Assembly (NCBI GenBank): GCA_029582155.1
Contig: CM055911.1
Coordinates: 52,265,419-52,329,418 of the forward strand
Length of the DNA stretch: 64,000 nucleotides
Direction of reading: 5' to 3'
DNA from: Panopea generosa
Taxonomy: Eukaryota > Mollusca > Bivalvia > Adapedonta > Hiatellidae
The notes under the pieces were generated by a model. The model made no database searches. It had not been told where the DNA came from and saw nothing but the letters and a program-made list of their open reading frames with translations. Positions 46,702-59,666 of the stretch are shown here, piece after piece. The position numbers and the translations under genes are program-made. Within the stretch, counting starts at the first letter, position 1; each line of letters starts with the position of its first letter.

Positions 46702-49671
46702 TGAATGTATTCGAATATAAAACATGCAAAAAGTAGTTCATGTTTGTTCATATTTCACCCACCTGCTAACATCAACTGATTCTAATTTCTTGAGGACCGG
46801 TGATGTCTATTTTTTTTATAAATAAATAGATAAATAAACTGTTCTTCCCGCCTGAAGAAAAGAACAACTTCATTTAAACAATTTGAAAATATAACAGATC
46901 AAATAACAGCTTTTTTTAACGTAAGAATTACTGCTGTCTCTGAAAAAAAGGGTGTAACGTATGGTAATTACTAATTATCTGAACGCGTCATGTCCTATAT
47001 ATGGCGATGTTTAAAAATCATCTACTGCTCACCGCTGAGGTCTTGGTTTTGAACTCGATGAAAATGTTTCGGGACACATGGTTCAAGCAAATGTTTTTGT
47101 GTGTCTTATAAAAACAAATTCAGCGATATATATATATAGCCAAAACAGTTAGCATTCAGTTGTCAGAAACAGCAAATATTTAGTGTTCCAAAACAGTAAA
47201 CATTTGGTATTTTGGAATACTAATAACTTCTAATACGCATAACATATTTTGATAAAATTTTCTTAACATAGGCATACATGCATTTGATATATATTAAGTC
47301 AAGTTCTTAACATAAATTTTTGGACGGGGTAGGATTTAAACGATTGTCGTCCATCAATTTTTTGCATGTAAGTTTTCCCAACAAAACATCTTTTTTTTGT
47401 GTGTGCGTGTGTTTTTTAGATTTTGAACCGATTTTTTGTATAAGAGAAAGAAACTTTGTCACAACTTTTGGAGATATGCTAAATATTTACGAAGATGTCT
47501 TACATGTAAATGAACGTCTATTTGAAAAACATTCAGACAAGCTGAATTGTATCCAACTTATTTGGGTATATTGATGGCGGTAACTAATGTTGTGAGCACT
47601 TGTGGCCAAATCTTTTTGCCATGTTTTTTTTCGATGATCCTTGTATGCTTGTAATATGTATATATGTAAATATATTGGCACTTAACATACTTAAAACTAT
47701 TAATGTTTACATGTTATGGATAATATAAATATGTTTAGTTATATGTATACCTGGATAATTCACCAGTTAACATTTTGTTACTGTTAAACAGAATTTGACA
47801 TATCAGAGCTAGTGTCAATTTAAAATTGCCGACATTCATATGTAGTTATGTCGGAATCAGTGGTTTAATCATTCGGAACTCCCCGGTCAAGGCTCGCTTT
47901 TTTTCAGTTTGATTCGTAGAATTGAGAGAGGTGTTCCAAATGTGTTTTTACTTCAATCAATGCAAGTGAAGTAAGCTATAGTAAAACAACATGTCGCTGT
48001 CTTTGATTTACACAGAAATATATAAACGAAGATAAGTAGCTGCTTGTCTAAATTTCGGGTGATCCATTTGACATTTTCCAAATCTTGGAAATATAATTCC
48101 TACTGAACCACACACAGACTTGATTGTAACTTTGGATGGTAAACTTTTTTTTTTTAAATTTAAAGAAATGAAAGTTCTTTAACACTTACTGCTATTGTTT
48201 GGTGATATTTTTTTCATTTTTATCCCATTTGTAAAGTAAGAAATAAGGAAACTTCTGTCAATATCGATATGAAATGTTTGCCAACACTGTATGACTTACT
48301 TCTTTATGTTTCTACATGAAATTTCTATTTCCATGACATGGTGTTAAATTTGTTTGTTAAAACGAGAACAGTTGCTTAAAAAATAAATATTTCGTAAATG
48401 ATCCAAGATTTTTTTGTCTTCAATCCGTAATCATTTAAACTCAGAAGAAACCTATTGAATTATTGATTATTGGTCATATATTCACTTTGTTGAATTAGTT
48501 TTAGCTTGCCAATCTCTGTATTTAAGTCACTGATTTATATGATCAAGTTCATATTTTTGTGTGACGATTTTCCTGTATATAAACCTTTTCTTAAGATACA
48601 AACAAATACCACTGTGACATAATCTAAGACAATATTGAATGGTTAATAATAAAACTATAAACTAAGGCACTTTTTGTATATAGTATATGTACCATATTTG
48701 TTTTATATAATATATGACGTTTACCGTACTGTCACGTGGTTTTGTTATTTGTTAAAGTCGCTGACCAATCGTAACCACTGCTGGTTTACGATCAGAACCG
48801 TTAAACAGCAAACACGTTTTAAAATTTAAATTCTTGATTCCCTTAAAGTATTGGGTACTTCATGCTAATGCGAAGTTGAGCCAGTGTTCAGAAACATTTG
48901 TTAGCTAACGTTAGCGAAAGTTTAACTGAACTGAACGCAGTCCAGTTTAGCGGACATACCTAGGGCTATTTCAACGGACTATATATGGACTGTTGACAAT
49001 GGAACTACTTTATTTTGAAATTAGGCAGAAGTATGACCCCCGTTTAGCAAGCAGCAAGCTCGTATCCCAGTAACTACTATAAATACGTCACTGAAACTTC
49101 ACAACAGTTTTTAATACCAGAGCATAATTCTGTTGTAGGCTGGTCTATAAAATTTAACTAAAGTTATTTTGTACTCAGAATATGGGATTATAGTTTAATT
49201 GCATGTTCTAATCTCCGTAAATGTTAGACAATGTGTATACTATTATTTAGACATGCTTTAGATTATTGCCTAGTGAGAATAGAAAAGCATCCAAAAGTCG
49301 AGCGCACTGTCCTCGGACAGCTCTTGTTTGTTTTGCTATATAACGTATATGACACTATATTTGTTGAGTATTTTTTATTTTGTTCATATTGGTTTGGTGA
49401 GAAGTATACTTATGATATACAAAGTATTAATAACAATTATTGTAGCTATTATTGTTTTATTATTTATTGTTAATTGAAGCATGTAGTTCTATTTCATCTC
49501 ACTGACACTTGGACACTTGGGCACTGTGTCTCTAAAGTTCCTACCCCATGATCTTGAACAAGAGACTTTGTCCGCATATGCTTAGTACTGGTTCTTCCCA
49601 GGAAGACTTCGAACTTGATTTGTCTAAGTTGTAAGAACTTGTTTCACAATCGATCAATATGTTTATAATGA

Positions 49672-49915
49672 CACCTGCGTGGCCAAGTGGTCTAAGGCGC
49701 CGTCTTCAGATCACTTACCTCTCACAGCTAAGGTCGAAGATCGGGTCCCACTCGCTCCAAAAACTTTATGTGAGAAAGTTTGCCAGGTACTTGCAGAAGG
49801 ACGTTGGTTCTACTCAGATTCATTCTTAGATCTTCATCAACCAATAAATCTTGATATGCCATATATATAACCTAGAATGTGTTGAAAATGGCGTTAAACG
49901 CAATTCAAAAAATAC
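49672..49915 (+). repeat. tRNA-derived SINE (Leu/Ser-like head)
   Basis: Same family as 11706-11935: A box TGGCCAAGTGGTCTAAGGCG, B box degraded to GATCGGGTCCC, shared tail GGTTCTACTCAGATTCATTC, and an end in GTTGAAAATGGCGTTAAACG before an A-rich stretch. It lies in an insertion of about 700 bp that is absent from copy A (which is continuous near 21530). Confidence 0.8.
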
Positions 49916-50679
49916 AACTAGCACTTTCGTTACAATTCGAGTGTATTAATATTCTTGATCATGTGGTAAGTGAGATGACTCTGCTACTTAAAAAATTTGA
50001 AATATATTTTATCGGTGACAGATTTTAACCTAGTACCAACCTTAGGGATAAAATTTTAAAGAATTAACATAAAAAACTTCCTACAAAAGAAATTATTAAC
50101 ATTTTTATTAAAAGAGAAGATTTCACGTTAGTTTTGAAAACAAGAGTAAACTATCTTAAAAGATACGGATTGAATTTTCTTTGAATGTTTTTCTATCATA
50201 TCAACAATGTAACATTTTATCAATTATGCAAATTTTTTAGTCATTTACAAGGATAATTCCTTTTCAATAATTAACAAAATTAGGGGCCTGCACACGAACT
50301 GGTTCATTTTAAATACATAGTTAAGTTTTCATCATATTGCTATATAAATATTTATAGATATAGCTTTAAATTAATCAAAATTACAGTGTGTACCTTTAAT
50401 ATACATACAATTGGCAGCATTATGTTTACTCTTTTTTAAGGTTTTAGCCCAAAATTGATCAAAATACATCAATTATGCCAACCAAATAAGAAAATGAGCC
50501 TTAAAATAAGAAATGCTTTTTTAAATAAAAGAAAAGAAGGATTATTTATAACCGCCATTATGCGACTACCCCATGAAATCATTTCCTGTTTCTAATAGTG
50601 TTACCGTACTAAGGAATGATCAATGAATTAAAGATTCCTCCTTAACCTTAAATGTTCGTAATAGTTTGAACATAGAATA

Positions 50680-52260
50680 ATTTATTGCAAAAATTAATCA
50701 ATATTATTTCTTCACATTTTTATATTACAAAAACACTGAGTGATTCATCATTGCAAGAAATGAATAAGTATTATTACTTCACGTTTTTTGTATTGCAAAT
50801 ACATTTAATATTTCATCATTGCAAGAAATAATCGATATTATTTCTTCACGTTTTTGTATTACAAAATCATTTAATAATTCATCTTTGCAAAAAATAATCA
50901 AAATTATTTCTTCACGTTTTTGTATTACCAAAACATTTAAATATTCATCATTGAAAGAAATAATCAATATTATTTCCTCAGGTTTTTGTATTACAAAAAC
51001 ATTTAAATATTCATTATTGCAAGAAATAATCAATATTATTTCTTCACGTGTTTGTATAACAAAAACGATTTAATTATTCATCATTGCAATATATAATCAA
51101 TATTTTTACTTCACGTGTTTATATTACAAAAACATTTAAGTATTCATCATTGCAAGAAATAATCAATATTATTACTTCACGTTTTTGTATTAACAAAATA
51201 TTTAGATATTCATAATTGCAAGAAATAATCAATATTATTACTTCACGTTTTTGTATTACAAAAAGCACTTAATAATTCATCAATGCAAGAAATAATCAAT
51301 ATTATTTCTTCACGTTTTTGTATTACAAAAACATTTCATAATTCATCATTGTAAGAAATTATCAATATTATTTCTTCCCGTTTTTGTATTAACAAAACAT
51401 TACGATATTCATCATTGCAAGAAATAATCAATTTTATTTCTTCCCGTTTTTGTATTACAAAAAACACTGAATAATTCATTAATGGAAGAAATAATCAATA
51501 TTATTTCTTCACGTTTTTGTATTACAAAAACATTTTATTATTCATCATTGCAAGAAATAATCAATATTATTACTTCACGTGTTTATATTACAAAATCATT
51601 TAATTATTCATCATTGCAAGAAATTATCAATATTATTTCTTCAAGTTTTTACATTAACAAAACATTTAGATATTCATAATTGCAAGAAAGAATCAATTTT
51701 AATTTCTTCTCGTTTTTGTATTACAAAAACATTTAATTATTCATCATTGCAAGAAATAATCAATATTATTTCATCACGTTTTTGTATTACAAAAACATTT
51801 AATAATTCATCAATGCAAGAAATAATCAATATTATTTCTTCACGTTTTTGTATTACAAAAACATTTAATAATTCATCATTGCAAGAAATTGTCAATATTA
51901 TTTCTTCCCGTTTTTGTATTACAAAAACATTTAATAATTCATCATTGCAAGAAATAATCAATATTATTTCTTCCCGTTTTTTGTATTGCAAAAACATTTA
52001 ATAATTCATCAATGCAAGAAATAATCAATATTATTTCTTCCCGTTTTTGTATTACAAAAACATTTAATAATTCATCAATGCAAGAAATGATCAATATTAC
52101 TTCTTCCCGTTTTTGTATTAACAAAACATTAAGATATTCATCATTGCAAGAAATTATCAATTTTATTTCTTCACGTTTTTGTATTACAAAAACTTTTAAT
52201 TATTCATCATTGCAAGAAATAATCAATATTATTTTTTCACGTTTTTTGTAAAACAGATAT
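50680..52260 (+). repeat. 66-bp hairpin satellite, copy B (about 24 units)
   Basis: The same unit as 22060-22610, expanded threefold. The AAGAAATAAT...ATTATTTCTT hairpin is kept in most units. Length is mostly preserved at 66, with a few one-base indels. Confidence 0.9.
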
Positions 52261-52439
52261 ATTTAATATTCGTACAAGTATTACATGTGTTACATGTTAC
52301 TAGCTTTAACTTGAAATGTTGAAACCTAAATTAAAATTATTATGCAATATTAAATGTTCTTCATATGTTTTCTTATCACCAGTACTCTGACATCTTAATT
52401 GCATGCTTGCATTTTTGACGTTATTTGGCCCAGACCATC

Positions 52440-52491
52440 CTTAAAAAAGTGTTTTTTTGCTGTGTTACGTACGGCCCAGTATTTGTCAGAC

Positions 52492-52574
<83 letters not shown>

Positions 52575-52708
52575 TTGTTTGCTGTGTTACATACGGCCCA
52601 GTATTTGTCAGGCTGGTAGCTGTAAGTAAGTAAAGTGTTTTTTTGCTGTATTACGTACGGCCCAGTATTTGTCAGGCTGGTAGCTGTAAGTAAGTAAGTA
52701 AGTAAGTT

Positions 52709-52762
<54 letters not shown>

Positions 52763-52884
52763 GTGTTTGTTAGCTGTGTTACATACGGCCCAGTATTTGT
52801 CAGGCTGGTAGCTGTAAGTAAGTAAAGTGTTTGTTTGCTGTGTTACGTACCGCCCAGTATTTGTCAGGCTGGTAGCTGTAAGTG

Positions 52885-52942
<58 letters not shown>

Positions 52943-53056
52943 GTGTTTGTTTGCTGTGTTACATACGGCCCAGTATTTGTCAGGCTGGTAGCTGTAAGTA
53001 AGTAAAGTGTTTGTTTGCTGTGTTACGTACGGCCCATTATTTGTCAGGCTGGTAGC

Positions 53057-53129
<73 letters not shown>

Positions 53130-53745
53130 TTAAGTAAGTAAGTAAGTAAAGTGTTTGTTTGCTGTGTTACATACGGCCCAGTATTTGTCAGGCTGGTAGC
53201 TGTAAGTAAGTAAAGTGTTTGTTTGCTGTGTTACGTACGGCCCAGTATTTGTCAGGCTGGTAGCTGTAAGTAAGTAAGTAAAGTGTTTGTTTGCTGTGTT
53301 ACGTACGGCCCAGTATTTGCCAGGCTGGTAGCTGTAAGTAAGTAAGTAAAGTGTTTGTTTGCTGTGTTACGTACGGCCCAGTATTTGTCAGGCTGGTAGC
53401 TTTAAGTAAAGTGTTTGTTTGCTGTGTTACGTACGGCCCAGTATTTGTCAGGCTGGTAGCTGTAAGTAAGTAAGTAAAGTGTTTGTTTGCTGTGTTACGT
53501 ACCGCCCAGTATTTGTCAGGCTGGTAGCTGTAAGTAAGTAAGTAAGTAAAGTATTTGTTTGCTGTGTTACGTACGGCCCAGTATTTGTCAGGCTGGTAGC
53601 TGTAAGTTAGTAAGTAAGTAAAGTGTTTGTTTGCTGTGTTACGTACGGCCCAGTATTTGTCAGGCTGGTAGCTGTAAGTAAGTAAGTAAAGTGTTTGTTT
53701 GCTGTGTTACGTATGGCCCAGTATTTGTCAGGCTGGTAACTATAT
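52440..53745 (+). repeat. Composite repeat: about 50-bp unit plus (AGTA)n, copy B
   Basis: Homologous to 22780-24490, with some 16 unit copies and long AGTA tracts concentrated in the first half. Individual tract lengths differ from copy A. Confidence 0.92.
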
Positions 53746-53969
53746 TTTGCCAGATTTTGATTTTGAACAAAAATGGACAGAACTCTTGAAAAATAGCAAT
53801 ACTAATTTCAAAGCCAATAAAATGTCTTGTAAGCTGCAATTTTAGTTGGGAGGTAGTAGCATGATAAACAAACATTTTTTAAGTACGGCCTCAGTAGAAT
53901 ATTCACACCACTACGCAATATACCAGTAGTTATGGCCAATAATATAACATATATGTAGTATTTCAAACG

Positions 53970-54060
53970 TCGGGCTCCATTAGCTCAGTCGGTAGCGCAT
54001 CTGACTATCAATCAAGGTGTCGTAAGTTCGAATCCCTGCATGGCAACAGTCTCCGTAATG
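53970..54060 (+). repeat. Truncated Lys-like SINE, end of copy B
   Basis: Head TTAGCTCAGTCGGTAGCGCA and B box AAGTTCGAATCCC match the SINE at 24711, but the sequence departs after CAGTCTCCGTAATGA. This marks the right limit of the duplicated block. Confidence 0.75.
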
Positions 54061-54378
54061 AGTTTTATCATGTCGATGGAGTCATTTTTATTGGTAAATT
54101 GCCTGCCTGATAAACATAGGTTGATCACATCAATCCAAGTGTATCAGACACATGTCGTCATTTTGTATAATTATACATGTAGACCTGGACAGAATCACTT
54201 TAGGATGTTACAAAAGCATCCAGTTCAACGTATACGTTACATAAACAGCTACCACGCCGCTTTACTACACAAGATAAACCGGTCCTTCCTGTTATTTTTG
54301 TGCATGACGTTGGACAGTGAGGTTGGAAAACGCCTTTATTTTCGTATTATTATTTTATTTTTAAATCAAAGATATAGC

Positions 54379-54808
54379 TACGGTGTTCCGTTAGGGCCAT
54401 CGTGCTATCGCTTTGTCAACAAGCATGCGCGATGCCACGATAGCACGATGACACGATGGTGATGACACGATAGTACTATAACACGATGGTGATAGTACGA
54501 TGACACGATGGTGATGACACGATAGCACGATGACGATGACGCGATGATACGATGACACGATGGTGATGGCACGATGGCACGATGGCACGATGACGATGAC
54601 GCGATATTACATCGCGTCATCGTCATCGTGCCATCGTGTCATCACCATCGTGTCATCGTACCATCACCATCGTGTCATCGTGTCATCGCGTCATCGTCAT
54701 CGTGCCATCGTGCCATCACCATCGTGTCATCGTACCATCACCATCGTGCTATCGTACTGTCGTGTCATCACCATCGTGTCATCGTGCTATCGTAGCATCG
54801 CCTTCCTG
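54379..54808 (+). repeat. Left palindromic arm
   Basis: An array of CACGATGGTGAT and CACGATAGCACGATG words in one strand switches at about 54610 (centre GCGATATTACATCGC) to the reverse-complement words. The arm is therefore itself a long hairpin of about 200 bp per side. Confidence 0.9.
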
Positions 54809-55144
54809 TAAGACATGCGAAAAATAATAATAATGGAACACATCATGCATTCAAATATTCGGGGTTATTTTGTGTCAGGTTATACATAACCCTGAGACAC
54901 AAATGCTGCTGAAAAGGGAAATTCATATAAGATACACAGTCATATGTTTTCTTTTTATATAATAATCACTAAATGTGAGTTATTTATGCGTGCAAATATG
55001 TTATTACGTGAATGGTAAATTATTGAGAAGGTACATATTATGATTATAGTCCTTTCGACAGATTCACAAAAAAGTTGATGTCGATCCGGTAAACAACAGA
55101 CAAAATCTTAAATGATAAAATAGTTGGTGTATAATACCGATGCG

Positions 55145-55159
55145 TAGTGGTCTGTCCGT

Positions 55160-55190
<31 letters not shown>

Positions 55191-55192
55191 AC

Positions 55193-55261
<69 letters not shown>

Positions 55262-55262
55262 T

Positions 55263-55349
<87 letters not shown>

Positions 55350-55350
55350 T
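55145..55350. repeat. (TCTG)n microsatellite
   Basis: A run of GCCT units leads into about 45 TCTG units with one TTCTG and one TCTCTG interruption. Open in all frames; not coding. Confidence 0.95.
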
Positions 55351-55479
55351 TTTGTTTGTTTTTTTGTTTGTTTATGTGTTCATTCGTTCGTTAGTTCCAT
55401 CGTCCGTCCGTCCGTTCGTTCGTTTGTTCGTTCCTTCAGGCGACTGGTTTACCTTAACACTTTTTCCTGGGATCCTATG

Positions 55480-55625
55480 AGGCAAACCAGTACTCGAGCA
55501 CGCCTATCTCTGCAAGTAACTGATGACTTTTTCAGTTCAATCAGCGATGTAACACAAATGACAATAAGGCGCAATGCCGTATATCAGTCAATCATCACAG
55601 AGACTATGGCTGGGCGATATGTCAT
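55480..55625 (-). repeat. Lys-like SINE body fragment
   Basis: Matches the minus-strand SINEs at 27853 and 63717 over AACCAGTACTCGAGCACGCC, TGCAAGTAACTGATGACTTT and TCAATCATCACAGAGACTAT. The head is truncated. Confidence 0.75.
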
Positions 55626-55639
55626 CTTTGGTAGAGTTT

Positions 55640-55838
55640 TGAGTGTCTTAAAAGAAAGTTAAATGTCGAGTTAGAAAGTCGAGTGTCGAGTAAGAATGTC
55701 GAGTGTCGAGAAAGAAAGTTTAATGTCGAGTAAGAATGTCGAGTGTCGAGTGAAAAAGTTCAGTGTCGAGTGAGAAAGACGAGTGTCTAGTAAGAAAACT
55801 GAGTATTGAGCAAGAAAGTCGAGTGTCGAGTAAAAAAG
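55640..55838. repeat. About 23-bp minisatellite
   Basis: Some nine units of GAGTGTCGAGTAAGAAAGTC-like sequence inside the foldback element. Confidence 0.85.
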
Positions 55839-55905
55839 TATTTTTGGTAGTTAAACACCCAATTAGGAATTAGTGAGCACTGTTTAAAGTGGATTTGCCA
55901 TACAT

Positions 55906-56055
55906 GGTAAAGACGGGCCCTGTTCAATCAGTTGGTTACGTGTCTAACTGTCAATCCAGGGGTCATGAGTTTGAATACCCGCCAGTAACCTACAACACAT
56001 TCTCCGTGATGACTAATAAAAAAATGTCAGTCTCATTGTCATTCGTCTCTAACCA
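55906..56055 (+). repeat. Lys-like SINE head and partial body
   Basis: Head ACGGGCCCTGTTCAATCAGT, B box GAGTTTGAATACCC, then ACATTCTCCGTGATGACTAA. Diverged and 3'-truncated, inside the foldback element. Confidence 0.7.
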
Positions 56056-56084
56056 CTGTTTCAAAAGTGTTATGGATAAGTCGC

Positions 56085-56190
56085 CCCAAAGACAACTCGT
56101 CCCACATTTTGAGACAACTCGTCCCAAGTTTCGAGACAACTTGTCCCCTATTTAAAGACAACTCGTCTCATCAAAAGACAAGTTGTCCCA
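56085..56190. repeat. About 26-bp minisatellite
   Basis: Four units around GACAACTCGTCCCA. A related theme (TTGTCCCC, GTTCGTCCCC) appears at 60561-60642. Confidence 0.8.
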
Positions 56191-56953
56191 ATTAATTATT
56201 TCCTGTACCATGTTAAACTGGAAAGATATCAGTTAGTTCACAAATGAGTTTAACTGATCGTCTATTAACAATTACTTTAAATGTATTTATTTCAAATTGA
56301 TGTGACACAAGTTATTATTATAAATCACGTTCGGTGTATTCTTGGGTAGTAACAGTACTAAGAATATACGAATATAGTGTCCGTCTCACACATAACCGTG
56401 GCGGGGGATCAAACCCACGACACTCTGATCGTCTGCTAGCTCTCGATAGCATAACAATTACGCTAAACACTCAACTCAACAATCAAATGGTAAGAGAAAA
56501 GTGAACAAGTTCATTGTTCAAGTGATATATAACTGAATGTACATTGTATTGTATTGTTGGGTGTTTATTGTCGTTTTCAACAACTGTTCAGTGCTGGCAC
56601 ACATGAGTATCATGCCGAACCTAATACCGTCTAGACAACTAGACTAAAACTTTGGAATTCATTTAAATACATTAATTATTTTATTATATATTCATTGTCG
56701 TGTTAAAATAAAGTACACGAGTAAGCGTTCCTCTTGATTTTCTAGTTATAGAAGAAGAAGAAGTAGAATAAGAAGTAAAAATAGATGGAGGAGAAGAAGA
56801 CTATACACAGTTTCTCATCAAAGTACAATGTTGCAGTAATATGCATATTTAAACACATAAACACAAAACGAGTTGAATGACTAACATGTACATACTTAAA
56901 TATAAACACATAACTATATCTTCCGATACTATTATAAGAATCCCACTTAAATA

Positions 56954-57367
56954 CAGGAAGGCGATGCTACGATAGCACGATGACACGATGGTGATGGCAC
57001 GATAGTACGATAGCACGATGGTGATGGTACGATGACACGATGGTGATGACACGATAGCACGATGACGATGACGCGATGACACGATGGTGATGGCACGATG
57101 GTGATGGCACGATGGCACGATGACGATGACGCGATGTAATATCGCGTCATCGTCATCGTGTCATCGTAGCATCGATCCATCACCATCGTGTCATCGTGTC
57201 ATCGCGTCATCGTCATCGTACTATCGTGTCATCACCATCGTGTCATCGTACCATCGCCATCGTGTCATCGTGTCATCGCGTCATCACCATCGTGTCATCG
57301 TGCTATCGTGGCATCGCGTGTGCTTGTTGACAAAGCGATAGCACGATGGCCCTAACGGGACACCGTA
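56954..57367 (-). repeat. Right palindromic arm
   Basis: Reverse complement of the left arm, with centre GCGATGTAATATCGC at about 57140. Starts at ACAGGAAGGCGATGCTACG, the mirror of the left arm's inner end, and finishes at the element terminus. Confidence 0.9.
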
Positions 57368-59260
57368 TATAGCCGATACGAACGGCATTGTATTTAAGTA
57401 TCAAGCGGACATGTGTTTTTGAATGGGAGCATGACCGTTTCCTCAAACATTCGAGAAAAGTGACGGAATGAACCACTTTTAGATTGAAAACACGTAATTT
57501 ATAGATTCATTTCTTCGGAAGCAATTCGGGGACAACTTTATGTGTTTTGTATTTGTTTTATATATCAAAACACCAAGTTACGGTCATAAGGCTGCTAAAC
57601 GTTAAAATTTGCTTAGTACGTTGGATTAGTAGGTGTTCGTATATTGTACGCTACATAAGTTGAGGCATTGTGTCATTCAGCAGTATTACATAAAGCGCTA
57701 CTTCTATCCAATCATGAGAGGGTTGTTATTCGCTGCAATTCAAGCCCTGAAAAAAGAAGTAAAAGGGAATTAAAGCTTAATTTCTACCTCCTTCGTCTAC
57801 CCGGAGTACTCAGGGGAGCTAATAGCGTTGCGACATTAAGCGTCGGTGCGACATTTAACGCTACCACAGAGTGATCTACCCTTAGTAGCAACAGTGCTTG
57901 TTTTATACAACACTCATTGTTTTTGTATTCATTGTGATCATATATTCATTGATGTAGGAGCTTTTCAATTATTGGGGGTGGGGGTCAACCTGAGGAGAAA
58001 GTGTTTGAGGATAATATATGAAAAAGTATATGCTGGCCCACCCAAACTCAACATTAAACGGGTCACTATATTGGTCACCTGTGTTATAGAGTACTGTACC
58101 AAAAACAAGCGGAAGGAAATAAAAATTAATATGGACAGTTTTGTATCGGAGCAAGTATATAGAAAAACAGACTAATACGGGAATGTACAGAATAAAAAAG
58201 CTTTAGGGTGAAAATTTTAGCAGACAAACTTGAAACCAGAATGGAGTAGAAACAGTGTTTGAAAAACTAGTTATCAAATATGATAGTCATATTAATTATG
58301 GACTGAAACCGGTGTATTCAAACACAAGAAAAAAAAGCCATGTTATTAGACATAAGAAAGATAAATAAAATACAGTAAAAGGCGCTCGATCTTCCACGAC
58401 CGGTAATTGTAGCCATTGTAAAACAACCACATCCCACTGGATGGGTTGATCTCAAATCAATGATGATTTCAAATTAGGCTTTTCGCGGTACTAGCAAACC
58501 GCCGAAACGTATGGATAAAACATACACATTTCGAGGTATTTTATATTCACCAGCACAAACTGTTCGTCGGTTACAAGGATTTGCATAACATAAAACGTAT
58601 ATCAAACGTATGCACTAATTCTAGTTCCGGTTAACTAGATTGACAGCCCTTTCAATGCCTTACAGCTTTAAAACCCTAACCCTAACCTTATTAGGCTCCA
58701 AAGTGATCTAATGGTGTACACCTTTGACTGTCGCTCAGGATGTCGTATGTTCAAACCGCAGTCAATGCTAAAAAATACAAAAATAATAATATATTTATTT
58801 TATTCGTTTTTATCATGTTTTATTGAAAATGCTTCCGGTGTTCAACTAGCACACTAGAAAAATAGGTCAACTAAAAGTCAACAAAATCACAATCTCTCTC
58901 GCAATCCTGGATAGAGAAGAATATATGTTGTGTTTGTATGCAAAGCGTTATTATCATGCTGAGGTATCGGACATGTTAAAGTAGTTATTTTATTATATTA
59001 TTATCCACCTAAAATGTACTTCGAGCATTTGTACCACGTAGTTGTACATAAGAAGCCATTAAAAACAGCTAAAAGAAAGATTATTAGAACAATGTTTTGT
59101 TTGGATATTTAGAGTCAGTTTATGCCATCCAGGGCTAGTAGACGAAAAGTACAATGTAAATATAGTACATGAATTACATGAAGAGCATGTCTACGGGTCT
59201 GAAACAGCTGAGATGTGTCATACAAAATAGAGAGATGGACGATACTGTTCTAGGAACAAA
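57368..59260 (+). repeat. Right copy of the unidentified repeat block
   Basis: 57372-57690 matches 131-468 directly; 57440-59260 matches 3720-571 in inverted order. A short interstitial run of CCCTAA units lies at about 58676-58688. No frame in it is kept in the left copy. Confidence 0.7.
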
Positions 59261-59429
59261 TCCGACATAACTCTACAGACCAGACTACGGCGAGTGCGCC
59301 AAGCTACAAGGTAAACCAAGAACACAATAGAAGAATCATAAAACTCAATAAAATTGATGATGGCAATTTCATTTATCGTCTAACGGTTTCCCATACAGGC
59401 GACTCCTATTATTAGTAATTTTAGATTTT

Positions 59430-59635
59430 TGGAGGATAGTGTTGAGATACAGAAGACACTTTTGTAGCGTCCCTGGTTCTTTTACATGCCCGGTGAGAAG
59501 CACCGGTACATGGGACCTCGATTCTCTTCCGAAAGATTGATAAGTATTTTGAATTGGAGGAGCGGGTGATCGAACCTGCGGCCCTTGGGTTCGAAGTCCA
59601 TGGTCTAAACCACTGGACCACTTATCTGCTCCAAA
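59430..59635 (-). repeat. tRNA-Ser-like SINE with conserved central region
   Basis: On the minus strand: AGATAAGTGGTCCAGTGGTT (A box), CAGGTTCGATCACCCG (B box), then GTCCCATGTACCGGTGCTTC and CGGGCATGTAAAAGAACCAG, which look like a conserved SINE central domain. It has been inserted into the third 3'-flank copy. Confidence 0.75.
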
Positions 59636-59666
59636 ATAGGTTTCAACCACTGCTTATATATCAATG

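Larger units (their letters stand above)
29596..54060 (+). repeat. Segmental duplication, copy B
   Basis: Direct copy of 6612-24930. It is longer because of a 5.2-kb DNA transposon and a 241-bp insertion in intron 2, a SINE in intron 1, an insertion of about 700 bp with a SINE near 49.4-50.1 kb, and satellite expansion. It ends within a SINE shared with copy A (53970). Confidence 0.9.
54379..57367. mobile_element. 2989-bp foldback element with palindromic arms
   Basis: Ends are TACGGTGTTCCGTTAGGGCC and, inverted, TACGGTGTCCCGTTAGGGCC. It is flanked by the 6-bp duplication TATAGC at 54373-54378 and 57368-57373. It splits a repeat block that is continuous at bases 1-468. The interior (54810-56950) carries a TCTG microsatellite, two SINE fragments and minisatellites but no transposase, so it is non-autonomous. 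A 294-bp relative sits at 60714-61007. Confidence 0.88.

Noticed and set aside
22250..52251. Repeated 22-aa frames (REEIILIISCNDELLNVFVI type and IISSRFCITKTFNN type)
   Set aside because: They arise because the 66-bp satellite is a multiple of three and lacks stops; no start context, no splice signals, both strands open.
55140..55394. 84-codon Cys-Leu-Ser-Val repeat frame
   Set aside because: It is the (TCTG)n microsatellite read in frame.
54391..57341. Many frames with His-Arg-Val-Ile-Val-Ser-Ser repeats
   Set aside because: They come from the CACGATGG-type words of the palindromic arms and appear in several frames and both strands.
58670..58692. Telomere repeat (CCCTAA)n
   Set aside because: Only about two and a half units inside a repeat block; the inverted partner at the left edge lacks it. 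Not a telomere.
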